DNA of 64,000 bases. It comes from Microplitis mediator. Lineage: Eukaryota; Arthropoda; Insecta; Hymenoptera; Braconidae. Shown here piece after piece: positions 26,081 to 38,290 of this stretch. Location: NCBI RefSeq assembly GCF_029852145.1, contig NC_079970.1:9419662-9483661 (forward strand). The letters run 5' to 3'. Position numbers and translations under genes: made by a program. The notes beneath the pieces are model-generated. The model was given only the letters and a program-made list of their open reading frames with translations. It was not told the DNA's origin and did not search any database. Every line of letters starts with the position of its first letter. Position 1 is the first letter of the stretch.

Positions 26081-26389
26081 TATACAATAGTAATTATTTT
26101 AAATAAAAGACAAAAATATTTTGGAAATATCTGGTAATCGACAAACTTTTTTAGTCCCAAAACTTCTTGTGTCATAAGAGTAGGGAAATCGAAAAATTTT
26201 CCATACATGTCATTTCAATAGCTTGTAACACAACACTATAGTGTTATACTGTTGTATTTTACATAATCTCTTTTGACAAAGTTTTTAGACTAATTGGACT
26301 AGTAGATTATAAATTATTCGGTTATTATTTAGTTTTATGTTCAGACACATTTTCAGAATTTTCAAGGGTTAATAACTAAAACATTCATA

Positions 26390-26518
26390 CACGGAGAAAA
26401 AAAAACAGTAACCATTGCTGCGCCGAACACTAATGCGGTCAGTATAGTATACAAAATAACAAAATCTCTTTCAAAACTGTAAGAATTACTCTAACGGCAG
26501 CAATGGTTACTGTCTCCG
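26390..26518. mobile_element. small inverted-repeat element (about 130 bp)
   Basis: Left CACGGAGA, A run, then CAGTAACCATTGCTGCG; right GGCAGCAATGGTTACTGTCTCCG is its inverse. TA precedes the left end (26388-26389), but the right flank lacks TA, and a further related GATAGCAATAATAGTTACT lies at 26551-26569, so the true right end may be further out. Confidence 0.65.
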
Positions 26519-27160
26519 ACTGCAATCAGTAGTATTGAGCACATTACGGGGATAGCAATAATAGTTACTCTACAAACATCAATTGTTGACCTCTCGGAAA
26601 GTAGCTATCACTCTTTAGACTCTTTGACATGTCTGAAGTGAATAAATGTAATCCTTAAAAAATCACTTTACAATTTTAAATTTTTAAAATAAAAAAAAAG
26701 TTATTTTTTCAAGCCGAGTAATCAATATCTTGATTTAAAAATCGCGCCTTAAACCCACATTTTTTCCTATCTTAATCCAAGAGCAAGAAATTCTCAAGCG
26801 AAATATATCAGTATTCTGTTTCAAAACAAAAAATGCTCCATTAAAAAATGAAATTCTCAAACGAAGAATTTTTTTCGCCATCCAAGAATATTAATTTTTT
26901 GGTTCAAGAACTTATTACTTGAATTAAAACAATTCAAAATTTTAAAACAAAAATCACATTTTGAAGGAAAATTTTTTCTTGAATCAAGATAGTTTTTCTA
27001 TCAGTGTAGTTGTTTTTGTTTTTTATGTTTCTTCATTTATTTATTTATCTACACATAGATTACATTTGGGATTATCTTATGTCTCAAATTTCCTCCAGCC
27101 CTTTTGAGACTTTACTAATTATTTTTATTGTTTATTATCGATTGCTAAATATGTAAATAT
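26519..27160. other. AT-rich spacer; ends with a MITE-like terminus
   Basis: Unique AT-rich DNA containing TTTTCTATCAGTGTA at 26995-27009, like the right terminus of the element at 34319-35020, but the matching left end was not found. Confidence 0.35.
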
Positions 27161-27164
27161 AAAG

Positions 27165-28735
27165 TCATTGCGTGGTAAAACTTGTAGCTAGTAGATCTTT
27201 CTATCTACTAGCTACCTTGATAGCCACCCCAACCGTAAATTAACTACAAGTTACTGCCGTATTCTTAAGGTAACTTAAAAGAAAGTGCTGGAGAGCAAGC
27301 AGTTACCTTTAAGTTGACAGTAAATTGTCTGTTAACTTGAATTCAATTTGACTACCAGTGTTACTGTCAGACAATGACGTTAAGTTGATTTAAAGTTTCA
27401 CTTCAAATTGATGGCAAGTTCTTCTGTAAAATCACATTCAGGTGACGGCAGTAGATTTGCATCAACTTGCACGCAAGTATTATCCAGCCGAGGCTTACCA
27501 GAAATTTGTCGTTAAGTTAGCCGAAAACGTTTCATTGCAGAACTTGCTAAGCAAAGGTGTGGCTATCAGGGTACACAGCTTTAATATATGTAGTATATAT
27601 AGGAATACGGTCAAGCAGGTGCGTCAAATTACTTTACCGATGAGTTTGCTGACTTACCGAGAATAGAACTGTTACCTACTATAGCACTGGAAGCCCAAAT
27701 AGCCAGTTGAGCTCAACCAACAATCAAATTCCCTGATAGCCAGAGTTTCTGATCAGAAAGTTGGTGTACATGAGTTGCAACCAACTGGACGACAAGTTGT
27801 CAACAACTTTCAGCTTTTGTAACTTTTGACTACAAGTTGCTCAGAAACTTGGCAACAATCTACTGCCGCAACCTGTCGCCAAGTTTCTGAGCAACTTATA
27901 GTCAGCAGTCACACGAGCTGAAAGTTGTCGACAAGTTTCTCGGAAAGTTGCCGTCAACTTATAGAAGTGCCAACTTTTGCGACTAACTTGGCGACAGGTT
28001 GCGGCAGTAGATTGTCGCTAGGTTGCCGCCAACTTGGCTATCAGGGTGGTTCACGAATACGTGAGATCAAAAATTAACGTAGGGAAAATTGACTTCAATG
28101 AGAACTCTCTAGATGATCAACATTTTCACTCAAAAATTGAAATTAAACATTTGACATCTCGATGACGTCTAGTACACATAAAAAATTTCATTTCGATTTT
28201 TTGCTTTCTCCCACACGTACAATTACATATAAACTTGATGCTAAATTGCAGCTTTAATTTTACGTCAAATTTATATGTTATTTTTTATAGGTCCTGTACG
28301 TCATCGAGATGTCAAAAGTTTTATTTCAATTTCTGAGCTGAAACTCTGACTTCCCAGGTAACTCAAGTTTTTCAGTGATCAACTTAAAAATCAGTTCACT
28401 GACCCTCATAGCCAAGTTGCCAGCAAACTATCGATATCTTACTGCAGCAACTTGGCCGCAAAAAATGGCATTTCCATAAGTTGATGGCAACTGGTCGCCA
28501 ACTTTCTCAGAAAATAATTGACAAAAATTGGCATTTCATTAGTTGACGGAAAGTTGCCTTTAATTTTCTTAGAAAACTGGCAACTGGTTGAGGCAGTAGA
28601 TTATGGCCAAGTTTCCGGGAAAGTTGGTATCCACTTATAGTTAATAGTTACAACGGCTGAAGTTGTCGTCAACTTGATCACAACTAACTGATACCACCTT
28701 TCTGATCAGAAAGTCTTGTTATCGGGGGAAATGTT
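27165..28735. repeat. fold-back-rich AAGTTG/CAACTT mosaic with CTATCAGGGT termini
   Basis: The motif GGCTATCARGGT or its complement recurs at about 27215, 27562, 27733, 28038 and 28405. Between them short AAGTTG/CAACTT words are repeated in both orientations. One clear hairpin pairs TTGCTCAGAAACTTGG (27837-27852) with CCAAGTTTCTGAGCAA (27880-27895); a larger one pairs CTACTGCCGCAACCTGTCGC with GCGACAGGTTGCGGCAGTAG near 27987. The span probably holds two or more overlapping transposon copies. The 74-codon frame at 27442 lies within it and is not a credible gene. Confidence 0.75.
28131..28333. repeat. 200-bp hairpin inside the fold-back mosaic
   Basis: The arm at 28131-28168 (ending GACATCTCGATGACGT) is matched by its inverse at 28297-28333 (starting ACGTCATCGAGATGTC), with about 130 bp between. 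About 37-bp arms with a few mismatches. Confidence 0.75.
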
Positions 28736-28920
28736 TGTAGGAAGAATCACAATACTATCGTAAGTATTGTAGGTCCCTACTATTTCAAATGATCATGTAT
28801 ACTGAACGCAAAATTGGCATTTCCATAAGATGACGACAACTAGATGCCAACTTGCTGTAAAAGGGTGACAAAAGTTGGCATTCTATTAGTTGACGGAAAG
28901 TTGCCTTCAGTTTCATTATT
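28479..28920 (+). repeat. direct repeat pair of about 110 bp
   Basis: Segments at 28479-28570 and 28809-28920 share AATGGCATTTCCATAAG/ATTGGCATTTCCATAAG, TTGGCATT, ATTAGTTGACGGAAAGTTGC in the same order and orientation, 330 bp apart. Confidence 0.65.
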
Positions 28921-28984
28921 TAAGAATAATATTTGACTATCTAACTTTTGGCTTCAACTTTCGCAGAAAGTTGTGGTCATTCTT

Positions 28985-29760
28985 CGGCTCCAACCCGGGT
29001 AAAAAAAATCTGGGCAATAGTTGGTCCTGCGGACCAGCTCCAAATCTTCCCGCTATTTTCGAGCTCGAAAGTACTCTTGGAGGTGATTATTTTTTATGAG
29101 CTTTTCAAGCTCACGCAAGTTCTGTTTTATGTTACAGTTCGCAAATTTATGAATCAGAAATCATTAATAAACTAGCGTTTTCCCAATTTTTATTCGCAAT
29201 TATGTTGAGTAAAATAAATTAATTCAGGCAAAAATCAATGTAAGTGATCAAAATCAAGATTTAAATAAGTTTTAACTCAGATCAGAGCGTCAATATATAA
29301 TAAAATATCCGAGAAAAATATTAAAAAGGGTTTTTTTCAATTTTTTCGATGATTATATTATTCAAACTGACGAACGAGTTCCATATAACATTACGGAGTG
29401 GTCGAATAAAATTATGAAGATGAAAAGCCAGTATAATTATTGGACCGTTTGGTAAATAACATTTTGTTATCCCGGAAAAATGAAATTAATTGTGATTTTT
29501 TTAAATTTTTAACGCCAATATATTTTGAACTGATCAACTGATTTTAACGTTCAATGTGATAATCGACGCGTTCTATTGAATTCAAAACCTAACTAGATTT
29601 AGAAATTGATTGGATAAGTCATTTCAAAGATAATTGAAAAAAATCGTTTTTCACTATTTCTTTCTCCAACGATATCTCTCGAACAAATCAACCGTTTGAA
29701 ATTGGTCGAGCTGAGAATCAAGAAAATGTATTTTCAATTTCATAGGCAACCTGAACTCTG
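28985..29760 (+). repeat. dispersed repeat R1, copy 4 (3' truncated)
   Basis: Starts AAAATCTGGGCAATAGTTGG, GTCCTGCGGACCAGCTCCAA, CTTCCCGCTATTTTCGAGCT and follows the shape of copy 1 (GAGCTTTTCAAGCTC, AATCAGAAATCATTAATAAA, TCGACGCGTTCTATTGAA). The family's microsatellite and CTCGGACATCAT block are missing, so this copy is truncated or rearranged at the right. Confidence 0.75.
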
Positions 29761-30416
29761 AAAGTTTTTTATCATAGTTAACATATGTTTTTGTAATCAG
29801 CATCTTTTGTATTACCTAAAAATTTGATGCATACTTCCTTGAAACTTAGTCATGATGCCTTTTCTTGGTCGTTCATAGATATAAAACAAGCTCTGCATCA
29901 TTGAATAACTTTTGAATTTCCGGTTCATCGAAGATGTCTTCTTGTAATTTAGCATCAGTTTTGTGCTTAAATACTTTACGCAAGTAAAGTATCTATCTTT
30001 ATCAAGAGCTTTCATAAACTATTTAATAAAGCAAAGCTTTTATGAAGAGAAGTGAGAATTTTGGCTGGATCAACTAGCGGTTTTTTTTATTATATTGTGT
30101 GAACCAATTAAAAACAAAGAACACGACCATACTTTTGTTGTAGTAATTTTCCCGGTCCCTACTATCAAGTATACACAAATAGCATCAATACTTCGTGAAT
30201 CCAGATTGCTGCTAAAGTATCATGGAAAAAATTTTTAAATCGCCACACAGAAAAAAAAAATATTTGCCCCAAATAAATCAATTTATTTGTGGCTTTTTTT
30301 TGAATGTTTTGTAATGACAAATAAATATATTTGGTACCACTAAATATGACAGTTGATTCAAATAATTTTGTAATTTCTCGGAAATAATTTATTTATTTGT
30401 GGTAAGTAATTAGTAT
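29761..30416. other. AT-rich spacer, nothing firm
   Basis: Contains CACAGAAAAAAAAAATATTTG at about 30245, which looks like a MITE left end (CAC-G/A-A-rich), but no partner end was found. The minus-strand frame at 30015-29812 is short and unrecognised. Confidence 0.3.
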
Positions 30417-31080
30417 ATTTGAGAAACCCCATAAGTCATGTTTTTTACGAAATTGGGTTTTTTTGTATTTTTGGGTTCTTTGGATGTCCCTCGATAGAAA
30501 TCAATCAAAATATGCATCAAATCAGCGTTTGAAAAAAAAATTAACGGGGTGACAGCAATTTCATTAAATTGAGAAACCCCATCAGTCAATTATTCAAACA
30601 AACATTTGCAGTTTTAGTTTTACAGAAATAACTTTTTTTTTTTTTTTACTTAAAATTCGCGCTTTTTTGGGAAATTAATTTCACATGATGTTTTATTGTT
30701 GACTGTTATATGACTAATTAAAATGTTTAAATTAATTATAATTTTTTGTAATTTCTGAGTTTCAGAGTTCAAATACATATTTAATACTTCATTTTATCAG
30801 TGTAATAAATAATTTGAGTGGAAACATTTAAAGAAACAATGATTTTATAACTTTTTTTTCCGTTTGGTTGAGAAACCCCATAAGTCAATCAACTTTAAAT
30901 AATTTTTTTAAGTAGTTTCAGTTAAAAAATTAAATTTTTCTTGTTGGAATCTTTTTCAGAGACGCTAACTTTATTGTATTCGATTAGTTATTTATTATTT
31001 CAATGTCAAGTTTTTCCAAGAAAATGTTTTTTGTGTTTCCTGAAAAATTTTGTTTTCTTGACTTATGGGGTTTTTCAAAT
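30417..31080. mobile_element. element with TTTGAGAAACCCCATAAGTC inverted ends (664 bp)
   Basis: The 22-bp motif lies at the left end (30417) and inverted at the right end (31058-31080, TTGACTTATGGGGTTTTTCA). Two more direct copies sit inside, at about 30569 and 30868. Four instances of one 20-bp word within 660 bp of otherwise unique AT-rich DNA are not chance. No protein. Class unknown. Confidence 0.6.
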
Positions 31081-32374
31081 AAACGATTCAAGTGTTTATC
31101 AAACTAAACTAAACTGATGAATCCTACACATACACTCAGATGAAACTACTATAATTATAATAAAATATTAGAAGAATAGTAATTTATATATTGTGCAAGT
31201 TATTTATCAAAAATATTTGATCTATACTATTTTAAAAGGAAGTGTCTTCATAAAATATTAATATGTATTTTCCATTTAATTTAATAAATTTAATACTTAT
31301 TACTTATGACCGTTTCAGTATAAAACTTATTATATATATTCAAAATTACGGTCATTTTAATTAAAAGAATAAAGACCTCAATTACGTAATTTTCCAATAC
31401 ACAGAACTGGTCAGCAAGATTGTTGGTGTTGACAAAACCCATGATATTTTTATTAAAAAACTAATCATTTCATAGAATAATTGAACTACCTAATCAGTTT
31501 TTTTAAATTATAACAAATAATAAACTTAAAAAAATGAATTCTGGTATTAATTAAGTAATTAAATTTTTTCATGATTTATAAGCAAGAAAATACATACTGG
31601 AAATTTTCTCAATGATTTTTCTTCTTGAATTCTTAGATAATTATAGCAAAAAAAACCTAGATCAAAATAGATTTATGGTGCAAACTCGACAAACATGAAA
31701 ATAACTTTTTAAGGGATGTATAGAGCGGAAGTCGCGAAAGTTATCAACTACAAACTGAATTACGTTTGCTTATGAACTATTTGTAGTGTTCTTTAGGTAT
31801 TGAAATTGGAGAATCGCAAATTATTGGGCTAAAGCCTTAGCTCAGATGTCAATAATTAGCAAACGAATCAGTTTTTGCTAAGAACAGACAGTTTCAGTTT
31901 AATAGGAAAAAAAAAAAATTAAGAAATGATATGAGCCCACAACTTCGACTCGAGTCAGAAGATAAATTAAAAAAAAAAATTATGATTCAGTAAAAAAATG
32001 TATCATGCAGAAAGTCACTCACCACACCGAGAAATATCAAGAGCAACAACAATTCTTTCAATTTCTATAGCAACAAAAAACAGAAATATTTAAAGTTTAT
32101 CATTTTTTTAAATAAAATAAAAATTTGAAATGAATTTTTTATTGAATTCAAAAAATTTACCTCGGCGGACGGTATTTCTGAGCTTCCAGCATCAGGATCC
32201 AGCACATGAGAGATTTATGATGATCAGAATCAATAAATTAATTTTACTCCAATTTAAACTCTCACTCTGCAGTTGATTTTCTTTCTTAAAGCATTTCTGC
32301 ACCAACTGAAAATTTCATAAAAAAAATAATTAATAAAAGACAAACAATTAATTTTTAGTCCTATGTAAAATATT
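31081..32374. other. AT-rich spacer, nothing recognised
   Basis: Unique AT-rich DNA. A mildly GC-richer patch lies around 31720-31870. Confidence 0.4.
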
Positions 32375-32588
32375 ATGATCCTAAAGTTAGAAGACAATTA
32401 GCAATTTTCGGATTTTTTTTTTCAACAAATCAATTACAAAAAATAGAAAAACTAAAAATATGCATATGCAGAAAATTAAAAAATCTATACGTGTCATTTT
32501 TTGAAATATACATATTTTTTTTTTATAATTTATCGTTTCAAAAAAAAAAATCTAAAAATCATTAGACGTCGAATGACTTGAGTATCAT
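32375..32588. mobile_element. ATGATACTGAAGTTAGC MITE, full copy
   Basis: 214 bp with inverted ends: ATGATCCTAAAGTTAGAAGA at left and ...ATTAGACGTCGAATGACTTG then AGTATCAT at right. The interior shares AGAAAATTAAAAAATCTA with the nested copies at 814 and 1252. Confidence 0.75.
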
Positions 32589-33529
32589 AAAATATTGCGA
32601 GCGGTTGAAAATAATTTTTTTTATAATTTGCCAGAATGAGATAAAATGTGATAGAATGTGAATAAACATAAAATTTAAATTAATTACCGAAATATTAGTG
32701 AAGAAAATGATGATGAACAATCATTCGAGCAAGTGAATAGATATCAGGTTATCCAATATATATAAAATATATTCTTGACATTCAATATACAGTCATTTGT
32801 ATCAATTAATAGCAACGAACAAACTTAATGACTTTATGTAATTGTCAAGACGTAAATTATTTACTATATCCTTAAATAAATCAAGTGAAATAATTATATG
32901 ACTAATATTTACCAAGCCAAAGGGGTTAAACAACTGCCGTCAACTTCTCAACCGCCTTCTGCTTGCGGTCGTTATTCTAATGGCGACTTTCATAAGCTAT
33001 GGCGCTGACGTCTAGTTTCAGAATTTGAATTATTTTCTTCGAGGCCATTTTTGTTTCCAACGATTGAAGTTCAGTTACAAAAAATATCTGTTTGGTTTTA
33101 AAAAAAAATTTCTTAATAATTTTAGCACCGAAAACCTAAAAAATAATATGAATGTGAATGTAGTAGGCATGAGATAATTTATAAATTTTAAATAAATAAA
33201 TTTAAATAATTAAATTTAAAAAAAAAACGCGTACTGATTTTTCATTGATGTAAATACGCATTTTTAAATTTTTATTCTATTTATACATTATTTATTTGTA
33301 AAAAATTTTTTAAATTGCAAATTGTCAGCTACATTCACACGTGTAAATAATTATAATTAACTAATTAATTCAACAAAATAATTATTTTAAAAAATCCGAG
33401 CTCAATATTTAGTAAATTAAATATTTCAACTCAAAAAGGATATTGAGTAAAATAATTTATGATAAATTATAAAAATGATAGATCAGAAGACAAGTGAAAA
33501 CAATAGTAATAATAATTAGTCACTCAATT
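32589..33529. other. AT-rich spacer with a short GC-richer patch
   Basis: A patch at 32915-33060 (GCCGTCAACTTCTCAACCGC, then ATGGCGACTTTCATAAGC) is GC-richer but has no defensible exon. Otherwise featureless. Confidence 0.35.
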
Positions 33530-33821
<292 letters not shown>

Positions 33822-34059
33822 TACTCGATAGTCTTTTAAAAAAATGATTGAAAAAATATCCAGTTGTCATTTGTCAAGCCTGAGCTATTCGGAAATTTAA
33901 TATTTTATCAATAACTAAATAAATATTTATAAGAAATTATTAATTCAGATTTTTCTTTACGCTTGTAGGAAGTTATAAAAATATAATTAAGTTTTAAATA
34001 CCACAGATTAATTAAATTAAATTAATAAATTAATGGAGCTTACATGGGAGATGTTTGCT

Positions 34060-34318
34060 GAGCAGACATGACAGTTTTAAAAGAATGCTAGGTTCCTGAC
34101 TGTTTGAATTTTGAATTCGAACTGGCGCTAAATACTGACGGTGGCTTCTGGAACTACGACGCTCATATTTAAAATTTAAAAGTTTGAAATTATTAGCGCG
34201 TCGTCAAGTTTAAAGCTGCTGCGGTGGCGACGGTTGGAACGGACATGCGCAGAAGCCCAAAACTCAGTCAATGTCCGGACTGATCGTTGTCGTTGTCGTT
34301 CGCGACTGAATCTCAGTG
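34060..34318. other. GC-richer patch left of the nested transposons
   Basis: Higher GC with CpGs (GCGGTGGCGACGGTTGGAAC, GTCGTTGTCGTTCGCGAC). It may be promoter-like or conserved non-coding DNA; no frame chosen. Confidence 0.3.
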
Positions 34319-35020
34319 CACTGATAGAAAGATTTCTTAGCATTTAACCCGTCAGCACTCCCGTCAGCTTTTCGGTATACTTTACGCCCGTGATGAGAGT
34401 TTTGCTCACGCTTAACGCCTAGGCATCAAACAAATTTTTTCAAATTTTAAGCAAGAAAATATTTTTCATAAATTAATCACTCTATGTATTATAAGAATAA
34501 TAAATAATAAATAAATGATAATTGTAATTTATTGACGATTAATAAACGTAATTTAAACTTTAATGAATTCAACCGAATAACTTCGCAGACTGCCGAAGGT
34601 AGACGAGCAGTCACGAGAGTAACCGAACGTAGAATTTTTTTACTTACGCCTTTACGCCCGTGATGAGGAAAATGCTCACATTTTTTGAGGAGCATAAAAA
34701 AAATTTTTTTTATAATTTCTATGACAACCGAACAAATTTTGTTCAAGCGGAATCTGAAAATAGATAAAACTATTCAAAGATAGAAAAAATTTCAACTATT
34801 CGTTCCATTTGAAAAAAAAAAGTTATTCATGTTTAAAATCGAGCGTGAGCAAAATGCTCATAACGGGAGTGCTGACGGGTTAAAAATGTTTCTTAATATT
34901 TAAGAAATCATTTCTTAAATAGTAAGAAATATTTGTTAGATACAAAGAAATGATGCTTAAGAAATGATTTCTTAAATACCACAAAATATTTTTAAATACT
35001 AAGAAATCCTTCTATCAGTG
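34319..35020. mobile_element. CACTGATAGAAAGATTTC inverted-repeat element, host of a nested insertion
   Basis: Left CACTGATAGAAAGATTTCTT (34319) and right AAATCCTTCTATCAGTG (to 35020) are inverted copies over about 29 bp. Without the nested element it would be about 166 bp and full of TTAAGAAAT/ATTTCTTAA words in both orientations. Possible TG duplication at its edges. MITE, class not fixed. Confidence 0.8.
34348..34879. mobile_element. piggyBac-type MITE (532 bp) with TTAA duplication
   Basis: Termini CCCGTCAGCACTCCCGT and its perfect inverse ACGGGAGTGCTGACGGG are flanked on both sides by TTAA (34344-34347 and 34880-34883). TTAA target sites with CCC...GGG ends are the mark of the piggyBac superfamily. 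Inside, TTTACGCCCGTGATGAG occurs twice directly (about 34381 and 34650), next to GCTCAC words that echo the right end. The minus-strand frame at 34746-34489 has no transposase features. Confidence 0.88.
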
Positions 35021-37904
35021 TGAAATAATTAGTTTATTTATTATAAAATTCAATACCCACATCTCTAATTATGTTTTATGAATTATTTAGTGACAAAAAC
35101 TTATTCTGAGCCAATAAATGAAGTGTGTCAGTGAACGTGAGTTTTTCAATTAATTAAATGCAGTGTTGGTTTTTTTTTCCTATCAGTGTACGCTGGATTC
35201 GTTGTTGAAATTTAAATGCAAGAATAAAAGTAATTAAATGTCTAAGATTAATTAAAATTATTATTTTGAAGTGGAAGTTTGAGTTTTGTGATCAATCAGT
35301 TGCAACAATTTTATTTACTTAGTAAGTTTAATAGTTAAACTTTATTAATTTGTGAAAGTGCTCGTCGCTGGTAAAAAAGCAATAAAATGGCGGCAAAGTG
35401 AGTAGTTCTTGAAATTTTTTAGATTCTTTAATTATCAAATATGTCGTGAAAACAGTTGAATGGGCAAACAGCTATTTGTTCTATTCTGAAAAATATTCAC
35501 TTCGTTAAATAAATAACAACATATATATTTATATAATTAATTGGTAGTTTATTAAAAAACATCACCACAGTCACTGGTTAAATGATGCACCGGTTTTCGA
35601 AAATAAAAATGTTTAATTGTAACTTTTATATTTAATTTTCTTAATTACGATACAGGATAGGTAAAATAAAAATATAAAGCACAATTGAAATATACGAAAA
35701 ATTTATTTACATAAAAACATGAATATAATATCTATTTTAACCGTTGCGCATATTTTTTATTTTAAAAATACCCAATAAACAAAATTTAAATTGGAAAATA
35801 ATAAAAACAATAGTATTGTCACGATTATTAAATCTAAGTCGATTACAACTAACTTAATAAATTCATAAAAGAATCTATGTAGCTAGTCAATAAAATCATA
35901 CTCGGATTTAAATCGATTGCAGATTTTCAGATCCAGATAAATTTTTCAATAATTCACATTTTTATTCGCAGGAAGGGTAAATTAAAGCGCAAAAAAAATC
36001 TACTTTTTGCGGATAATTTTATTCACCCCGTAGGATGCACGGTTGGCGTAATCATCCCTTCAAATGTGATAAATATTTTATGTCCATTTGTTTATTTTTT
36101 ATTATTTTTATTTTTCTTTAGTCATTTATTTTATTTTTGTTAGAATAAATCATTTTATTTTTTTTATGCATAAATATCGTTTATATTAATCCATTGGATT
36201 TATTTCTTTCGTAATACCATTCATTACAATATTTACATAAACATACATACAACTTAAAAAGATCAAACATTAAACGTTCAATAATAAAAATATGTCGTTT
36301 GTTATTAGTATAATAATTATTATTCATTTCTTTTTTTATAATCATTTAATGACTGCCAATTATACTAAATTTAAGTCCCACTTAGGAGCAATATTTTTTT
36401 TACAATTTATCTATGTGCTGAAAATTGTTTTTCTTTCCTTTATTTTCTTAAACTAAAAATAATAATTTTTTTTTTTGTATTAACGAAATTCAAACTGATT
36501 ATTCAAAGTAATAATTAATTAATAATTCCTTACAATTTCTGATTGTTAATATATAAATAATTTTAATATAATACACATGATATTTAAGCTCATAAATAAT
36601 TATCAGAAATTAACATAAAAAATGCGAATGAAGGAAAAAAAAAGTTAAATTAACCCGTAACATCCAACCGTGGTCAACTTTGCTAATATTACGAATTAGC
36701 GGCGACAAAGTTATCTAATTGAGAAGAAGCTATCTACTTTAAAAAAAAAGCCTGATATATTTACAGGCTATTATTTTATTATTCAGATACAAAATCACTT
36801 TTTTTTTCTTTAATTGTTTCGTTCTTTAAGTATTTTATTTTATATTTTTTTTTTTATTTGTTTATAATAATAATTGTTATAAAAATTTTAATCGATTATA
36901 AAATTGGGGATGTCAGCTTGCAATAAGGCTCAAAAAGTTACAATTGGTTCTTGCATATTTTACCATATATAACAAATAATAATTATAAATATCATTTATT
37001 ATATATACTACTATTTTTTAATAGATATGATTTCATGTGAAATTGTTACTTTGTCTTTGTATATTATTTTTTTTTTGACTTTCAGCTTCTTTAAATACAA
37101 GAAAAAAAAACATTTTTTCTTAATAACTTTTTATTATTATTTATCTTTCAATTACCCTCGTAAAAAATAAAATCTTGCGATTTATTCTTTAGGAACTCGT
37201 ACATACACATTGAGCTCGTGAGACTATTATCAACTCTGATATTAATTTTTTTATGAATATTTTATCAGAGTAATTTGCCCATAGTATAACGAATCATATA
37301 ACAATCGAATTTAGAATATGCTTTGAAATATATTATTTTTTTTTCTAGTCCTCGCTAGAAAAATCAGAAATGGTAAAAAAAAAATAAATCATCAGTTTCT
37401 ATTAAATTAAAAAAATTGAATGTTCTACGGATGTCAACGTTTTCATATGAAGATTTCAATTCTTTTTAGTGATAAGTAGTAAAAACAGAAAATTGTTTTA
37501 GTTTTTAAATTTCTATATTTTCGCGCCATTACTATGGTAAGCTGAAGGTAAAATTTTCATATCTAAGTTGATAATCGTCAACTCATAAGTCAAATGTTCA
37601 TATGTGAGAAAACTTAAAGAACTTTATCATTAACTTTTATTTTTTACATCGGAAAAAAATTTCATACCAAAGAATTGTTAGTCAATTTATGGTTTTTTTT
37701 TTCTTTTTCATTACCAACAACTTATTAAACATGCGCAAAAAAATTCCACCGCGCAACATTTCGTAGTAAATTTATACCACAATAAAAATACAGTAGATAT
37801 ATAATTACAAATCTAAAAAATCCCAATTTAATTATTTTTAATGGGAATTAATAAACATATTATTAATGGCTTATAAAACACGAAATAATTGCATTTATTG
37901 TTAT
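35021..37904. other. AT-rich spacer, no gene recognised
   Basis: Nearly 3 kb of very AT-rich DNA. It holds an isolated ATGGCGGCAAA at 35387 abutting GTGAGT (see findings). Part of this span could be 3' untranslated sequence of a gene from either side. Confidence 0.4.
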
Positions 37905-38290
37905 TATCATTATTATTATTAATTATTATTATTATTATTATTATTATTTTGTTTGTTTAAATGCTCAGGGGGTCTCCCCTGGTAGTCCGACTCTACTGAG
38001 GGCCGCTCCTGAGCGTCATCCGTTACTACTGCGCTGCTCCATCAACAAGATGGTTAGCAAGGGTAGCAAGCCAAGTTCTGTTGTCTAAGTAGACGGAGAA
38101 ATCTGAGGGTAGCAGCCTTCTGCATCCGCGATACCAGAAACTTAACTTGCGATGAACAAGTTGGTGTCCTAGCTAATACAGATACAAAAGACTTTCATCC
38201 CTCCAAGGACACCAACAATTAGAACGACAAGTCTGACACGGTAGCCAGGATGATATTATTATTATTGTTATTATTACTATTATTATTATA
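37905..38290. repeat. GC-rich interspersed repeat between ATT microsatellites
   Basis: (ATT)n tracts at about 37905-37948 and 38252-38290 bracket 300 bp of GC-balanced DNA starting GCTCAGGGGGTCTCCCCTGG and ending GGTAGCCAGGATGATATT. An inner hairpin pairs TTGGTGTCCT (38159) with AGGACACCAA (38206). A sharp composition change plus a trinucleotide tail suggests the 3' end of a LINE or a SINE with an ATT tail. No target duplication could be resolved in the microsatellite. Confidence 0.6.
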
